A stretch of DNA of 64,000 nt from Lepeophtheirus salmonis (Eukaryota; Arthropoda; Copepoda; Siphonostomatoida; Caligidae), in contig NC_052137.2 of NCBI RefSeq assembly GCF_016086655.4, positions 20,375,041 through 20,439,040 on the forward strand, written 5' to 3'. Positions 10,861-23,296 of this stretch are shown piece after piece; position 1 is the stretch's first letter; each line of letters starts with the position of its first letter. Made by a program: the position numbers and the translations under genes. Under the pieces are notes generated by a model that was given only the letters and a program-made list of their open reading frames with translations, was not told the origin of the DNA and searched no databases.

Positions 10861-13011
10861 AAGAACAAAAGATTTGTTAATTGCTGGAGTAATTTTTGTA
10901 AATTGTACATTAATTATTATTGTAATATACATTATTCTTATATTTTCCAGATTTAAAATTGAAATTTGTATCTTTCAACCTTTTCCAAGAAAAATCCAAT
11001 ATAAGTTTATTCTTTCTTTTTGTCGAACCCTTTTACCAATAAAGATTCCAAAAACGATAATAAAATAAAGTTTAAAATAATTTTTATGTCAAATTTTCAT
11101 TCACTAAAATCACCTAATCGTGAGTTAGGACCACTTTAATTACATACATGTTGTTATTAACCTTTTTAATAAAAAGTCGATCAAAATACAGCAAGATGAA
11201 CGAACCTAAAATTTGACTAATTTACATCCATACTAATAATATCTAAAAAGTGCAGATTGCTAAACCTAAATTCCTGTTTTTCACATACTAATAGCACACC
11301 TATGCAATTAAACTTAAAATATTTTCAAAAAGAAATATTTAATATAAGAAAAACTAAGTCCAATTAATTAACTAATAGTACAAGGCTGGTGTACTATTTA
11401 CAAAAATATATAGCAAACTTTCTTAGTTGGTAATTCATAAAGTTGTTATAATTCCAGAAAAAAAATATTTTTGCTTATGTAGAAAATATGAATGAAATTG
11501 TTGAAACTATTTTCTTAATACTAATTTTTAAGATCAGTGTACATAGGTAAATTTTTTATGAGTTCCATATAAATAGAGTAAGTGATGAAAGCTGAGTATT
11601 TATCATATTTTTGTAATAATTGAGACTGTAGTACTTCAATAACAGCTCCATTATAACTTCTTCTTTTTTTATAGCTTAATGTACCAAACATAAAAAAAAA
11701 AGTATGCTATTCTAAAAATACAACAATTTAACTTATATTCAGAAATATAATCGAATTAAATTGTCTTTCAGATTACTTGATGCATATATGTAGACTTTGT
11801 GGTAGAGCATGGGTCTTAATTGATCATTAATTTGCTGAAAATGGTAAATACAAAAAAAGTAAAACTAATTTTGTCAAACTCAACACAATTAATGTATATT
11901 TGTATGCATTAAATATCCCCTTTGTTATGGCAAAAACAGAGCGCAAATATCATTATTATCTTTCTGAGTCTTGAAAACACGTAGCGTTTAAAGGTTAAAA
12001 ACACTTTTTTAAATGATTTTGCTTCTTTCCATTAGAAAAGTCAACAATACTGTGTTTTTTGAAATGTACTAATAGTTATAGTTGACCAATATGTAGAAAC
12101 ACTTTGCTGTATGATCAATTTGCCAGGAGAATTATACATATATTTGATGATAATTTATGTTACAAAACTATATAATTATGAGTTCCATTCAAGTAATTTC
12201 AATTTTAAATGATAAAATGTTTAATTATTTGCCAAGAATTGCGATCATTTAGTGCTCATTAATTAATAATTGATTAATTTATTTCATCTTTTTTTTAACC
12301 ATTTTTCTCTTTCTAATTTACTTATTTATTAGGCGTTTATCAGGATTTTTGTTATAATTGTTCCAATAGCGGTTTAAGTCAAATGTTGAACATTTTTCAT
12401 AATTATATGACTAAATTAATAATCAATGAACACTGAATACGTGGCAAATAATACCACATTTTATTATTTAAAGTTGGGGTAACATAATAACTACATTGTA
12501 TTGTAGCGTGTATCATCATCAAATTTATTTATTATTCTTTTTGGCCAAAATTTGTCTTTTGGTAATGTGTCTATTGTGAAAAAATACAACTCAGTAAAGT
12601 GTCCAAGAAAAAATTGATTGACTAATTATGAATATTTAATTACTTTTTCTTATTGAAATGGTTTTTTCAGTATTTCAATTTTAATATTGTTTTTGTTTTT
12701 TTTAATTTTTATAGTTTTTTACAAGTTTTGATATGGCTGTTCTAAAGTAAAAGCAAAAATTAATAAAGATCAACCTACAAGTAATGTTTATATTTTTAAA
12801 TTAACATCTAAAAATTTCACATAATTTTAACGTGAAATTATCTAATCAAGAAAAAAAGAGATGGAAAAGTAAAAAAACAACATTTTTGTGTGTAGTTTTG
12901 TTCGGGAATTAAAAAACTTTGGTTTTTTCTGGTGCTTAAAAGCAAAATAAACTGATTAAAAGCATTTGATTATCATTTCCAAGAGAGTATATGCTTTTAA
13001 AAGGTTTACAC
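10861..13011. other. AT-rich non-coding stretch
   Basis: No supported gene or clear repeat. Long A/T runs and short chance ORFs only (for example 10874-11068). Confidence 0.6.
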
Positions 13012-13200
13012 CAGTGATTCTAAAGCTGGGGGTTAACATCACCTTCTTGGCAGGACAAAAACATGTATCTTATTTATCATCAAAAGTTTTTGTATAACAT
13101 TTTTTCAAAAATTGTCAAATTTTAAAATACTATTCTTAATAATGAATATTTTTGTATTTTTTCTGGTATTATAAAATGTCAAAAGTTAAAAAAACCACTG
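13012..13200. mobile_element. hAT-like miniature inverted-repeat element
   Basis: The left end CAGTGATTCTAAAGCTGGGG and the right end, read in reverse complement as CAGTGGTTTTTTTAACTTTT, share the CAGTGRTTYT motif typical of hAT-family ends. The interior of about 150 bp is AT-rich with no ORF. Flanking octamers GTTTACAC (13004-13011) and GTTTTAGG (13201-13208) are only partly alike, so an 8-bp target-site duplication, if ever present, has decayed. Confidence 0.6.
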
Positions 13201-14255
13201 GTTTTAGGTGCAATATTTCTTTGATTTCAATTTTTTGTAAATAAAAACCAGAAAATTTAAATATATACATTCTTTGACTTATTCTATTCTTATTTTAATG
13301 AATTAAATATATATACATGCAGATTTATAGTATGACTATAGTTTTTTTAATCCTAAATATACTGACATAGACTATTTTTTTAATATCTTTTTTACTTACA
13401 ATTACAAATCTAAGAATTTATTATTTTGAAATGTTTTTTTTTCAAACTCTCAAATACATAATATTCAAGTGCGAATGTTTATTTAAGTTTTAAAGTGACT
13501 ATGTGTGTTTAATCATTTATTCTTACACACATATTATTAAATTAAATACTTTTATACATATATAGGTACACGAATATAATATAAATATATACTTATAATC
13601 ACGTACATAGCGCTTTAAGAGCTTCCTTGGAAATACAGCATAAATCCATACAAATCAAATATTTGCCATAGATTTATTCATTACATCTAACCCTTTTTGC
13701 ATAAGTACTTTATTATTTAAGATAAATCTTTTATGTACGTACTTTGCTATTTCAAAAAAAAAAGAAGAAGAAAAATTGTGAAAATAAGGATGCTACTACC
13801 ACTTTATCTTTAATTAGTTATTATGGATTTTTTATGTAGATACATTTCTGTGAGTTGACATGGTTATATGTATCTTGAGGTTATTTCCAAGAGAAAGGAA
13901 AACCTTCCTGTATTTTTTATTTAATTAAAAACAAATACGTCTTTTTCATTTACTTATTTTAAAGAGCCTAAGGAGAAAATTGCTATGATGATATTAATAG
14001 TGATGATTTCAAAACTGTTGGGAAACTTTCAAAAAAACTTTGTACAATGTACATAGTTACAAAGTCTACATTCTTCTAAAATGACAAAAAACCAAAAAAA
14101 ACCTTTATAATTTTATTAATTATAATCAAAGTAATTATCACATCATTATCTTTTAATATAAAGCAACTCAAATATATATTGCTTTAAACAAATATTTATA
14201 TATTATTTTGTATTTGTTTATCTACTATAATATAATAGTTTTATGTTATTCGAAT

Positions 14256-14684
14256 AATAAAAATACATAACCAGGGTATTTATTTCAAAAACAAAGACAA
14301 ATACAGGCCTTAGACATAAAATAAAAGCTGTTTAGATCTAAGTTACGTACCTAAAGCTATGTTTTATTCTGATCCAATAAGATTCCTGCGCTTTGGAGGT
14401 CAAGTTAATTTTTTTTTTTTATAGAACAAGATCAATTCCATGTGTCTCATAGTTTTTAAAAGGTTTGTTTTATAGAATTTAGAATGCACAAAAAAAAAAA
14501 AAAAAAGAATATTTGTCCTGACGGAAAATTGGATACATATATTGAACATAAATTAAAAAGGGAATTATAAAGATTATTAGCGAGTTTGTCTTCGTATTTA
14601 TTTTGTATATCGACAAGTTTTACTAAATTCTGAAGTTATTTAAAGCAATAATTTCAAATAAATTATTATTACATGGGTACGTCC
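14256..14684 (+). repeat. Dispersed repeat A, copy 1
   Basis: Aligns from end to end with 57267-57752 in the same orientation. Shared blocks include ATTTATTTCAAAAACAAAGA, TACGTACC.AAAGCTATGTTT, GAGTTTGTCT and TCGACAAGTTTTACT, ending at ATGGGTACGTC. Copy 2 has an extra segment of about 40 bp near 57630. The pair is diverged. Neither copy has an ORF or recognisable inverted ends. Confidence 0.65.
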
Positions 14685-15389
14685 ACAATTTTTGCATTAC
14701 ACCAAAATAACCATTGGAATATAAATTGATATTTGCACATGGATTTGTAGAAAGTACCGTTAAAATAATTACTAATTTGTCCCTTTTTTAAATACAAAAC
14801 CTGCATAAAATTAATTAAAGTAAGAATATCGGTAACATAAAAAGAAATTCTTGAATTTTCATAACTTATAATAGTTAACTTACCTTTACAAATAATAAGC
14901 AAAGTAATCTTAATTTAATCAAATTTAATGATGGAGTATTTGAGATATTTAATTAAATGTAACTCAATAAAATTTTACCTCAAAATTTTTATATACATAA
15001 GGTAAATAATTTTTTCCCCTATTTTCAAAACATAAATAAATAATGATATCAAGGAGTTTACTGTGTTGAAAAAAGACATTTTTTTTCCTTCTATTTTATG
15101 GTGGCACATTTATCTATAAGTTTGTATAGAAAATAAAAAAATAAAAACAGGTTACAAATGTAAAAGAAAATTCAGCAGACAGCTAGTAGCATAGTTAATT
15201 TGGGGTAAAAAAATAAACTCACAATATTTTGTATATATTAAGATCCTAATTGGAAAAAAGAAGGATCTTTTAGTATTATGAATTTAATTTGTTTTACAAA
15301 AAATTTTAATGCATGCACTGTTGTGGCATTATTATTATCATTTTCACGAGAGTGAATTAAATGCAATTTATGATAATAAATGATATTAA

Positions 15390-16060
15390 GTGAAGAACCT
15401 GTTGCATTCATGTACAAAAGTATATGGAAGTGAAAAGAAGTATCACATAGTTGAAAAAGAGGCCTTGGCTATTATGGAATCAATAAGAAGATGGATACAT
15501 TTTCTATTAAGATGCCGTTTTGAGCTTATTACCGAAGCAAGGTTTGTTTCAGTCATGTTCAATGGGCAGAGACGAAAAAAAACAAAAATAATAAAATAAA
15601 TCAATGGCGAAAGGAACCAGCTGAGTTTAGTCTTTCAATTACACATCGGCTATGTGAAAAAATGTATCAGCGGACATGTTTAGTCGATCCTGTTATCTCT
15701 TTATAGAAAATGAAAAGTCAATTCCACAGGATCTTCATTCCAAGTTGTGCCATCCTAGGGTATCAAGTTTGCTGCATTATGTGCGAGCAAGGAATTTACC
15801 GTTTTCAACGAGTGATATTCATAATGTTTGTTCATCTTGTAAAATTATTGCAGAACTCAAGGCAAGATTTTATAGGCCTCCCTCGGGAGCTCTTAAAGTA
15901 ATTGAAGCAGTGTAAAGTTTAAGATTAGATTTTAAGGGTCCACTCCCTACTTGTTCTAAAAACGTATATATGCTTACTGTTATTAATGAATTTTCTTGAT
16001 TTCCAGATATACCTTTATGGGAGACCCATTCAATATTGTCTCAGACTATACAGAGTTCAC
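15390..16060 (+). pseudogene. Ty3/gypsy-type retrotransposon pol fragment (RNase H and integrase)
   Basis: Pieces of a pol polyprotein in order. An EEPVAFMYKS segment near 15393 shifts frame into YHIVEKEALAIMESIRRWIH and FELIT, the RNase H region. This is followed by a linker WRKEPAEFSL and, after a shift to 15676, an integrase zinc-binding region. There, LHSKLCHPRVSSLLHYV with CSSC downstream gives the His-His-Cys-Cys pattern. The beginning of the integrase core, LDFKGPLPTCSKNVYMLTVI, ends in a stop at about 16000. Reverse transcriptase, gag and LTRs are missing here. At least two frameshifts and two stops make it dead. Confidence 0.85.
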
Positions 16061-16224
16061 GGAAAGTCTTGTTAAATTAACTTGTAACAATGTAAAGTTG
16101 CAAGATATTATATTTGAACTCTAGTTAAGTCGAAACAACACTAAAAAAACAGTTGCAAATAAAATGACAGTTTGTTTACTACAATTGTAGCACAAAGAGA
16201 GGCTTTAATTAAGGTGTAGCAGAA

Positions 16225-16655
16225 GTGCAAATGTGCATCTTAAGGAACCTGAAGAGCCTGGAGGTCAGCCCATGCTCATCAAGAGAACAATTGGGATGTA
16301 AGAGGAGACTTAATCTATCAAGGAAAGACCCAGATCCGGCAGACCAAGGTCAGAAAGGACACTCAGAGTCGTCAAGGTAGTTACGGGAAATAATTGCAAG
16401 AAATAATAGGAGGAACCTCACCAAGATGGCCAAGGATTTCAACATGGGAGCAACAACAATGAAAAACCTTATCAAAGATAACCTTGGGATGTATCCCTAC
16501 AAATTGAAGAGGCTACAACACCTGTCAAGCAATGTCACAGGTTTTTGAAACTTTTGTCGACCTATTCCTATAATTTCATGGAAATTATATAATTATTTAT
16601 ATCATTAATATTTCAAAACCATGGAACAGAACTTTTGGCGAACCCTGTATAGTAT
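16225..16655 (+). pseudogene. Tc1-like transposase remnant (DNA-binding domain) with a terminal repeat
   Basis: One frame gives RPRSGRPRSERTLRVVKVV, the GRPR-type linker between the two helix-turn-helix halves of Tc1-like transposases. The neighbouring frame continues REIIARNNRRNLTKMAKDFN and IKDNLGMYPYKLKRLQHL, the second helix-turn-helix. A stop follows near 16545, after which the sequence jumps to AACTTTTGGCGAACCCTGTATAGT. This looks like the right-hand terminal repeat (ACAGGGT in reverse). The catalytic core has been deleted. Confidence 0.8.
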
Positions 16656-16699
16656 AAATGCTTCAAATCCAGTAATTTAGGACCCCAAGAATACTGTAG

Positions 16700-17065
16700 G
16701 GTGTACATCACGTTTTCAGAAGTTCTCCCTTACTATGTTACTACAAATCTTCATAGATAGTGCGATGAACAGTTGAATAGGAGCTACATCTATGCTGTCA
16801 TCGATTGCAGTCATCTATTGATAGGGATTTTTCTCAATTTTTTTCAGATTTTCGTCAACAAAGCAGGAATTCAGACGGTTTTGGTCACTTCCAGGAAATA
16901 AAGTTCCAAAAAATTATTTTTAGTAGTTCCTGATCAACCAATTCGACACGTTTTCAGATTTTTTTGTACACATTGTGTAGTGAATCCGCCCACTTTAGCC
17001 AAAAGTGTCCTGTCTATCTGACAATTTAAATTACACAAAAGTGCTCAAAGTTTTTTTTCGTGATT
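16700..17065 (-). pseudogene. Tc1-like transposase remnant, opposite strand, different lineage
   Basis: The minus strand carries, across several frames, GGFTTQCVQKNLKTCRIG, which looks like the first helix-turn-helix plus linker. It then reads KIP(I)NR..QSMTAIDDSIDVA, YSTVHRTIYEDL and KGELLKT. The STVHRTIYEDL piece is the recognition-helix region of the second helix-turn-helix. Frames change at least three times. It is inserted next to, and in opposite orientation to, the remnant at 16225-16655, and its sequence is from another lineage. Confidence 0.6.
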
Positions 17066-18649
17066 AAAATAAGTCAAAAGGTATGTTGTCGTCAAAAGTC
17101 ATAATTAACTACTGACATGATACAATATTATTCATACTGTATCTACTCTTCCTCTGTGTATGTATAAAAAAAGTTTGTGGGTAGGGAGTATTACGAACGT
17201 TTAAAATATCTAGCCTGTTACATAATTGTTGTATTTTCTATAAGTCTATTCAATTTAATAAAGCCAATTTGTTACTGGTTGTCATTCAGTTACTGGCATA
17301 ACATAATATCATATGTCAACCCATTTTGTAATCTTTAAATCAATATTTTTCATAATGTGAGTATTATGATATATTTCATAGGTAGTTAACCTAAATCAGC
17401 AAAATGAAATTATGTATATAGTATATAAATTACTTCCTAATAAATCATTTGCCATCATATAGGTAGTTACGGAATATAATAAATTGGAATGAATTCTAGT
17501 TTACTTTATCAAAGGCATTGTTATAGAGTGCAACTTTCATTATTTAAATAATATTTTTAATTCTTCAGATTAGGAAAATGTTGAAATAAAAAAATACAAT
17601 TGGCAAGGTTTGAGTGAAATTGAAAAATATTTATAGGCAGCTCAACGGCCTCAAACTTTTTAAAATTGCCAATTTTTTCAGAAAAAGATTCTTTTTCTTC
17701 AGTGATCATAAAAAACGTTTAAGATACAGATTACTAAATTTACTCTAAGATATATTAATACTTTATGTGGGGGAAAATATTTTTAATTTGATTTAAAATT
17801 AATAATAGTTGAAAAGAAAAATAATACATTTAGAACGTATTGCGCGCCATATTTTTATATTTTTCCTTCAAAGCATCCAAATTGTATCACATATTTTTAT
17901 TTGTTTGAATTTTTAGTGTTTCAGAGCGACAATTAGTTTTATTTGTTAAAGAGAATAATACCATTTTTAAAGTGTATATTAAGAGCGGTTTTTTATATTG
18001 ATAATTTAAAAAAAAAATTATATCCAATTATCCATAAATTATTTTTTTTGTTTGTGTCATATATATTTTATTAGTTTATAACTTTATCAACATAAGATAA
18101 CCTATATCATAAACATAATAGCTTTAACTATATCAAGCATTATTATACAATATCCAAATTAATAAATATCCTTTTTTTATGTTTTATATGTCTAAGATAC
18201 TTGTGTTTTTTTCGAGTCTGGATACATTTTTCGATGCTCTTCTACAACTTGCAATAAGAATTGAAGCTACGATTCGTCAGTTGTTGACAATCCCCAATAT
18301 TGCTTAATAAGTACAACTCCTCGTTCTTCTTGGTCATTGACAACTTGAAGCGCAATAATCGTTTTAAGGGATTTATTATTGTTACTTGTAATTTTTAAAA
18401 ACTCTACTGTGATTTTCAGAATATCAATGAAATTTTTTGACTTCTTGTAACAATTCTTATAAATTTTTTTGCATGGTTTTTTTTTAATGCATTTTGGTCT
18501 GGTTTTTCCTTATTTTCATTTCAAATAATATTTTCTTTTTAGTTATCAAACTCACTCGACGATCCAATAGAGCCAAACCAACAAGCTCTTCAGATATATA
18601 CAATAAATGGTTTGAAATTTTTTGAGAGTATTAGAATATTGATTCTGGA

Positions 18650-19911
18650 ATAATTGTATAGTGATTTAATCACATTCAAATCATTACATGGAGTATTGAA
18701 GGCTGTAGGAAGAGATCCATGCTTTCAAATATATTTCTCCAATAAAGATACAAAAATTTAATAATCCATGTTTCTCTATAGAAGTTAATTTAAATTGTCA
18801 CTTACATAACCAAACCTTTTAACTATCCAATACATTAGACAACCAATGAGCGTGGTGAATTTGAATAATATATTGTGGATCATTTGAGGTGTTTCTGTGT
18901 TTTGTTCTCAGGGCGGGGAAGATATTTGATGTTGTTTTTCTAGATTTATAAATAACATTTTTCCTTTTAAGTTTGCATCGATCAATTTAAATTTCAGTCC
19001 AATCATACAACCATTTTTTTTCGTATTCCAGAAGATTTTTTAGTTACTCATTAACCGTGTTAAAGTCTTCCGAATTTTTCATCAGTGATTGAAGTATCAT
19101 CCTACTCTCTTTTCTCTCTGCTACTTTTTTTTAAACTAAAATTTTTAAAGATCTCTTTTGAAGTAGCTTCTATTTTTTTCAAGGTGTAACAAGGGGAGTA
19201 TAATCCGTCTTTCATATTGTATATCGCTATTGCTACCTATTTTGCAGGTTATTGGATATTCAAAAGAGATACATTTAATTTAAAAAAAACCCCCAAAAAC
19301 TGCGACATAATGTAGGCTTTCTAAATCTGCCATATATCGGAGAGTGTGGAGAATTCTGATAGAAGTGTAGAAAAATACTTGTCAACTAGTCTTCCTTGCA
19401 ACCTATTACTATGGAATGTCTTCTTACGGCTGTCTCGTGGGTGGAGCAGACCTATATCACCATGTAACAGTTTTGATATGATTTTCCCCTCCATATTCTA
19501 CAGCATAACGATTTGGAATCCTACTAATGTTTAAGTTCACTGCTGTAATAATAAACATATTTTTATCATCATACACATTAATTAATTCCAAGAAATAGTT
19601 TGTCATATCCTGATCGGGCCGTAAACTCCATAAAGTCTTGTTTTCTTCTTGAAAATACTTAGATCAAGAACTTCATAATTACCATTGTCATCGATTTTTG
19701 TAACCACCGATTAAAAGCTATTTTTTGTGATAACCAAGACACCCCTATAGGGATGGGATGACTTTACTACAGCTAGATAAATAAACATTACAAAGGAGTA
19801 CGGGACAAGCTTACTTATTTTCTTATCGTCTATTAACTCTGTGTCACATAGAACTACTATATCCAGAAATGGTAAACAATTAAGAAAATTAAAGACCTTG
19901 GCAGCTGACAA
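18650..19911 (-). pseudogene. LINE ORF2 fragment with APE-type endonuclease
   Basis: The minus strand from 19911 reads NCLPFLDIVVLCDTELIDDK, then HPYRGVLVIT, VLDLSIFKKKTRLYGVYGP and DQDMTNYFLELI, and finally NMFIITAVNLNISRIPN. These match in order the APE endonuclease strands that, in intact elements, carry ET, RG, YAP and GDFN motifs. Here the D and N of GDFN are altered (AVNLN). Downstream, around 19300-18850, pieces such as RIILPLLHLEKN and KLIDANLKGKNVIYKSRKTT look like the linker before reverse transcriptase. No reverse transcriptase motif was found. Several stops are present. Confidence 0.7.
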
Positions 19912-20140
19912 TGGAGGCTATCTACTAAAAATTATAGAAAATAAAAGAAACGATCAGAAATCTAATCAGAGTAAGTGTACATATTATTGTAAAATTTCTA
20001 ATGTACAGCCTACTAGTAGCTGTTATTTTCCACAATTATATTCGGATTTTTCTGTTTTTTGAAGTTAATGGTCTTTTTAGTCTGCAAAAAGGGCTTCAGT
20101 TAAATTGCGAGGCTTACTTGTAATTTTTCTTGAGCTAAGT

Positions 20141-20620
20141 CTATTGGATTGCTCCATCATAGGGGATTGGATAGACGTGGTGGACTTTCAAGGTTGTTTT
20201 CGGGGAGCGTAACCCATTCTGTCCATGCAGTTGTTTGAGAGATGTCAATGTGGGATTGATGTCATGACCTTTACCTTCTATCGGATATATTTGATTGTTA
20301 CCTATCCTAGGTCTTTTATGTGTTCTTTTAGTTGAGTTGCCGGCATATGAGTTACTATTATATGAACTGTCTTCAGCAAATGCCTCAGTCCTTGATTCAA
20401 AGAGTTTAATTTCACTAACAGAATATGATGTTTGCTTTGTCGTTATCTGATTGGTCTCCCCCAAAGTCTTCTTCACGTCCTGAGAAACAGATGTAATATT
20501 TGTGGAGCTGCAATCTTTGGGTTCTCTGTATTTTCTATAAAAGGGAAGTTGTTTTAAAGCACTATCTGCTTGTCTGGATTTAAGTTGTAAGGGATGGTTA
20601 TTTGATCGCAGTTTTCTCAT
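20141..20620 (-). pseudogene. ORF1-like region of the minus-strand LINE
   Basis: An open frame of 159 codons beginning MRKLRSNNHPLQLKSRQ, rich in Ser, Thr, Lys and Gln, with no domain I recognise. Its position directly upstream of the endonuclease frame (19911 downwards), same strand, suggests the C-terminal part of a LINE ORF1. The open frame probably extends upstream through broken pieces at 20640-21040 (ADLAFKAEGMPLDSSNLL-like text). It could also be an unrelated host or element protein. No zinc knuckle is visible. Confidence 0.4.
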
Positions 20621-21043
20621 AATTTGAAGCGTTTTTATTGAATAGTAACCTTATATGCTTTGATAAATGTTCTCACATTTTGACAAGGTATGATCAAATC
20701 AGAACCATTTCCTTGTCCTCTCAAATTCCAGTTTGATTAAATATACCTCTAATGGGAAGAAGAGAATGAATGGTTTTTGAGTCACCTTGGAACTAAATCA
20801 GCAAGTTGCTCGAGTCCAATGGCATACCTTCAGCCTTGAACGCAAGATGAGCTGTAATGCTTTTCTCTGCTTTTTTGGATCTAACCGGACCGAAAACTTT
20901 TGCTTTGTTAACGAATAATTAAAGATTAACTATTTCTGCTTCAGGGGCCTTCATGATATGTCCCTGTTAAAAATTCCTTGCCTGTAGACATTTGATCATT
21001 AGAAAAAAAAGGAATTTCCATGCTTTTAAACTTTTTAACTATG

Positions 21044-21316
21044 TCAATAGGGTTCTATGGATTCAATGTCAGCTTTGCCTGGACCCATTTCTGCGCTGAA
21101 TTGGGAAATACTATATGAAAGAATACCCATTTTGTGGATTGCAACCTCTATGAATTTGTCCTCCTCTGGGATTGAGTTAAAGTGATTTCTCACCTCTAAC
21201 TGGAAGAAGCACCAGGTATTTCTAGGAGATGCAATCAGATTCTTTTTGCTCCTTCTCATTTTCAGAAGCATAATCTTTGAGGGGAGGATCTTCATTGCCA
21301 TCCTCGTGAACCTCAT
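21044..21316 (-). pseudogene. Upstream ORF1-like fragment, unrecognised
   Basis: A 90-codon frame with SPRNTWCFFQLEVRNHFNSI and EEDKFIEVAIHKMGILSYSI. Composition is protein-like and less AT-driven than its surroundings, and it is on the same strand just upstream of the other LINE-like pieces. I do not recognise the family. I infer that it is the N-terminal part of the same element. Confidence 0.35.
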
Positions 21317-21549
21317 CTGAGTTATTTGTGAGGGGAGGAGCCTCCCCCACTAGTGCAGTCATTGATGGTTATTTAAGTTGATGTATTATATTTAAAATCA
21401 ATTTATATATTGCAGCCCTTATGACACTCGTTGACACGTCACCTCGTAATTAGTTTTTTTATAGTTTGCCTAATTTTTTAAAATCTTTTGACAAGTAGAA
21501 CCTCGGGGAACTGGTATTCCCATGCATGCATGAAAAACTAAGCTGATTA

Positions 21550-22001
21550 TTAATTCCATAAAGAGATGCATATATGCAAACGGTAATAACTTTTATCAAG
21601 CTTTTTCTCTAATAAAACAAAATTTCTAACTTTTCTATCTGTGTTTGAACTATCTGTATCAAACCAAATAGTTTTAGCATTGTCTGCTACTCCCCAATCT
21701 TGAACGGCTTCAAAAGTTGGAGTAGTTTGCACTTCACTTTTACCAGATGGAAGCTTGGAAACACTAAGTAATTTGGAAATTCCTCTTACAGAAATTATTT
21801 TTGGGAGACGATTTACCATATCTTTTCCAATTAGATTTGACATAATTTTACCATTCCAATGGATTACCAAAGGAATGTTACATCGAAAAATTTTCTTAAT
21901 ATCTTTTGATTTTTTTGATATAAATTCAATTATCTTACTACGAATAGTACTTCGGTTAGGAGCAAACTCATTAATGTTTTCACCCATACTTTTGACTGAT
22001 T
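21550..22001 (-). pseudogene. Transposase-like protein fragment with a splice acceptor
   Basis: A 145-codon open frame with IPLVIHWNGKIMSNLIGKD, LPKIISVRGISKLLSVSKLP, TFEAVQDWGV and TIWFDTDSSNTD. This resembles a widespread arthropod protein family with a conserved (V)HWDGK..LP and FDTTASNTG signature, thought to be of transposase (RNase H-like fold) origin. The family's following CRHH-type segment is not recognisable; the frame ends LHICISLWN and stops. Immediately upstream on the minus strand is TTGTTTTTGCAG, a good 3' splice site whose AG ends at 22002, so the segment may be a last exon or a fossil of one. No upstream exon was found. The 101-codon plus-strand frame over this region is a shadow. 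Confidence 0.55.
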
Positions 22002-22375
22002 CTGCAAAAACAAAAACAAGTATTAATAAAAAATTTCATCGCTCTCTTATGAAAAAATGAGGATCTTGATTAAAAGCAATTTTGATATAATTTGATAGAT
22101 AAAAAAATATTTTAAAAGCTGATTCAAACTAATAAATAGTCTACGAATATTAAACCATTAAGGAAGCATAACAGTATGTAGTAAATAAATAATAAATAAT
22201 TTTTCCTTTTAATTTATTTTTTCTGCAATTTGTAACTATTTGAATTTACAAATAGTGAATGCATAAAATAATATTGTAAGAGTTGTATTATTGTGCTGTA
22301 TCGTTTTATATACAGACTAATATAGGTAAAGAAACATCATATCCCATTTTAGATATTAGTTCCTACTTCCGTCAT

Positions 22376-22395
22376 ACACACACACACACACACAC
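22376..22395. repeat. (AC)10 microsatellite
   Basis: Ten uninterrupted AC dinucleotides. Confidence 0.95.
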
Positions 22396-23158
22396 TTGTA
22401 AGAAACATTATATAATGATGGTACATTAAATATTCTAGTTAATAGTTCAAATAGGCATAAAAAAGTAGTATGTTTAAAAAGCATGAATTTCACATTTCCT
22501 AAAACAAAGATCACAAAAAGGAGAAAAGAATGCTAATCAGATCTGAGATTTTTTTGTGAAAATTTTTTTTAGCTCATAATGTAAAAAAATATTATAAAAC
22601 TTTTTTGGTCCACTTTTTTGTCTTTTTTTAAGGCTATGTACCTATATAGGTCTATTAAATGTAATTTCACGCTACCGTGAATTTTATTGTATCGTTTTTT
22701 GTGCTCCAAAAAAAATTGTTAAGCATTAAAACATAGTTGCATTTTTTTATGAAAAAAATAGCCCAATAAAACAAAAAATATATATACTGCTCACATATTT
22801 TTAGTTAAATATGTGAGAAAAGATATGGTTTAATAAGTTAAGTAGTATTTTTAGTGAGTTTTGGAATAAATTATTAAACTATATGCACAGTGTAAAAAAC
22901 AACTGTTCACACTCAACTTTTTTCTATTATATATTTTTTTTTCTGAAGTAAAATGAAATATACTATTATTATAGTTTATATATCTACATAAATAGCTTTT
23001 AAATACATTAATTTTTAATTACTACAATTTTTTTCCATTTCGACTCTTTAAATTCAAGTCCAATTGAATTTAAATTTGAATAGGTATATTTTAATAAACT
23101 TAAATAATATCTACGTAGTTTGTGGAAGATTAGTTTTAATAAATTGATATAGTCACCC

Positions 23159-23188
23159 AAAAAAAAAAAAAAAAAAAAAAATTTTTTT
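23159..23188. repeat. A23-T7 homopolymer tract
   Basis: Twenty-three A residues followed by seven T. It could be the tail of a retroposed copy, but no target duplication was found. Confidence 0.9.
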
Positions 23189-23296
23189 GGGTTGTATTAG
23201 AAAATGTATTAATACTTTTATAATAATGTAATATTTTCCTATAAGGCATGAAAATGTCATTTAATCTGCTGGCCCTTGTTCTAAAAAAATCCTATG

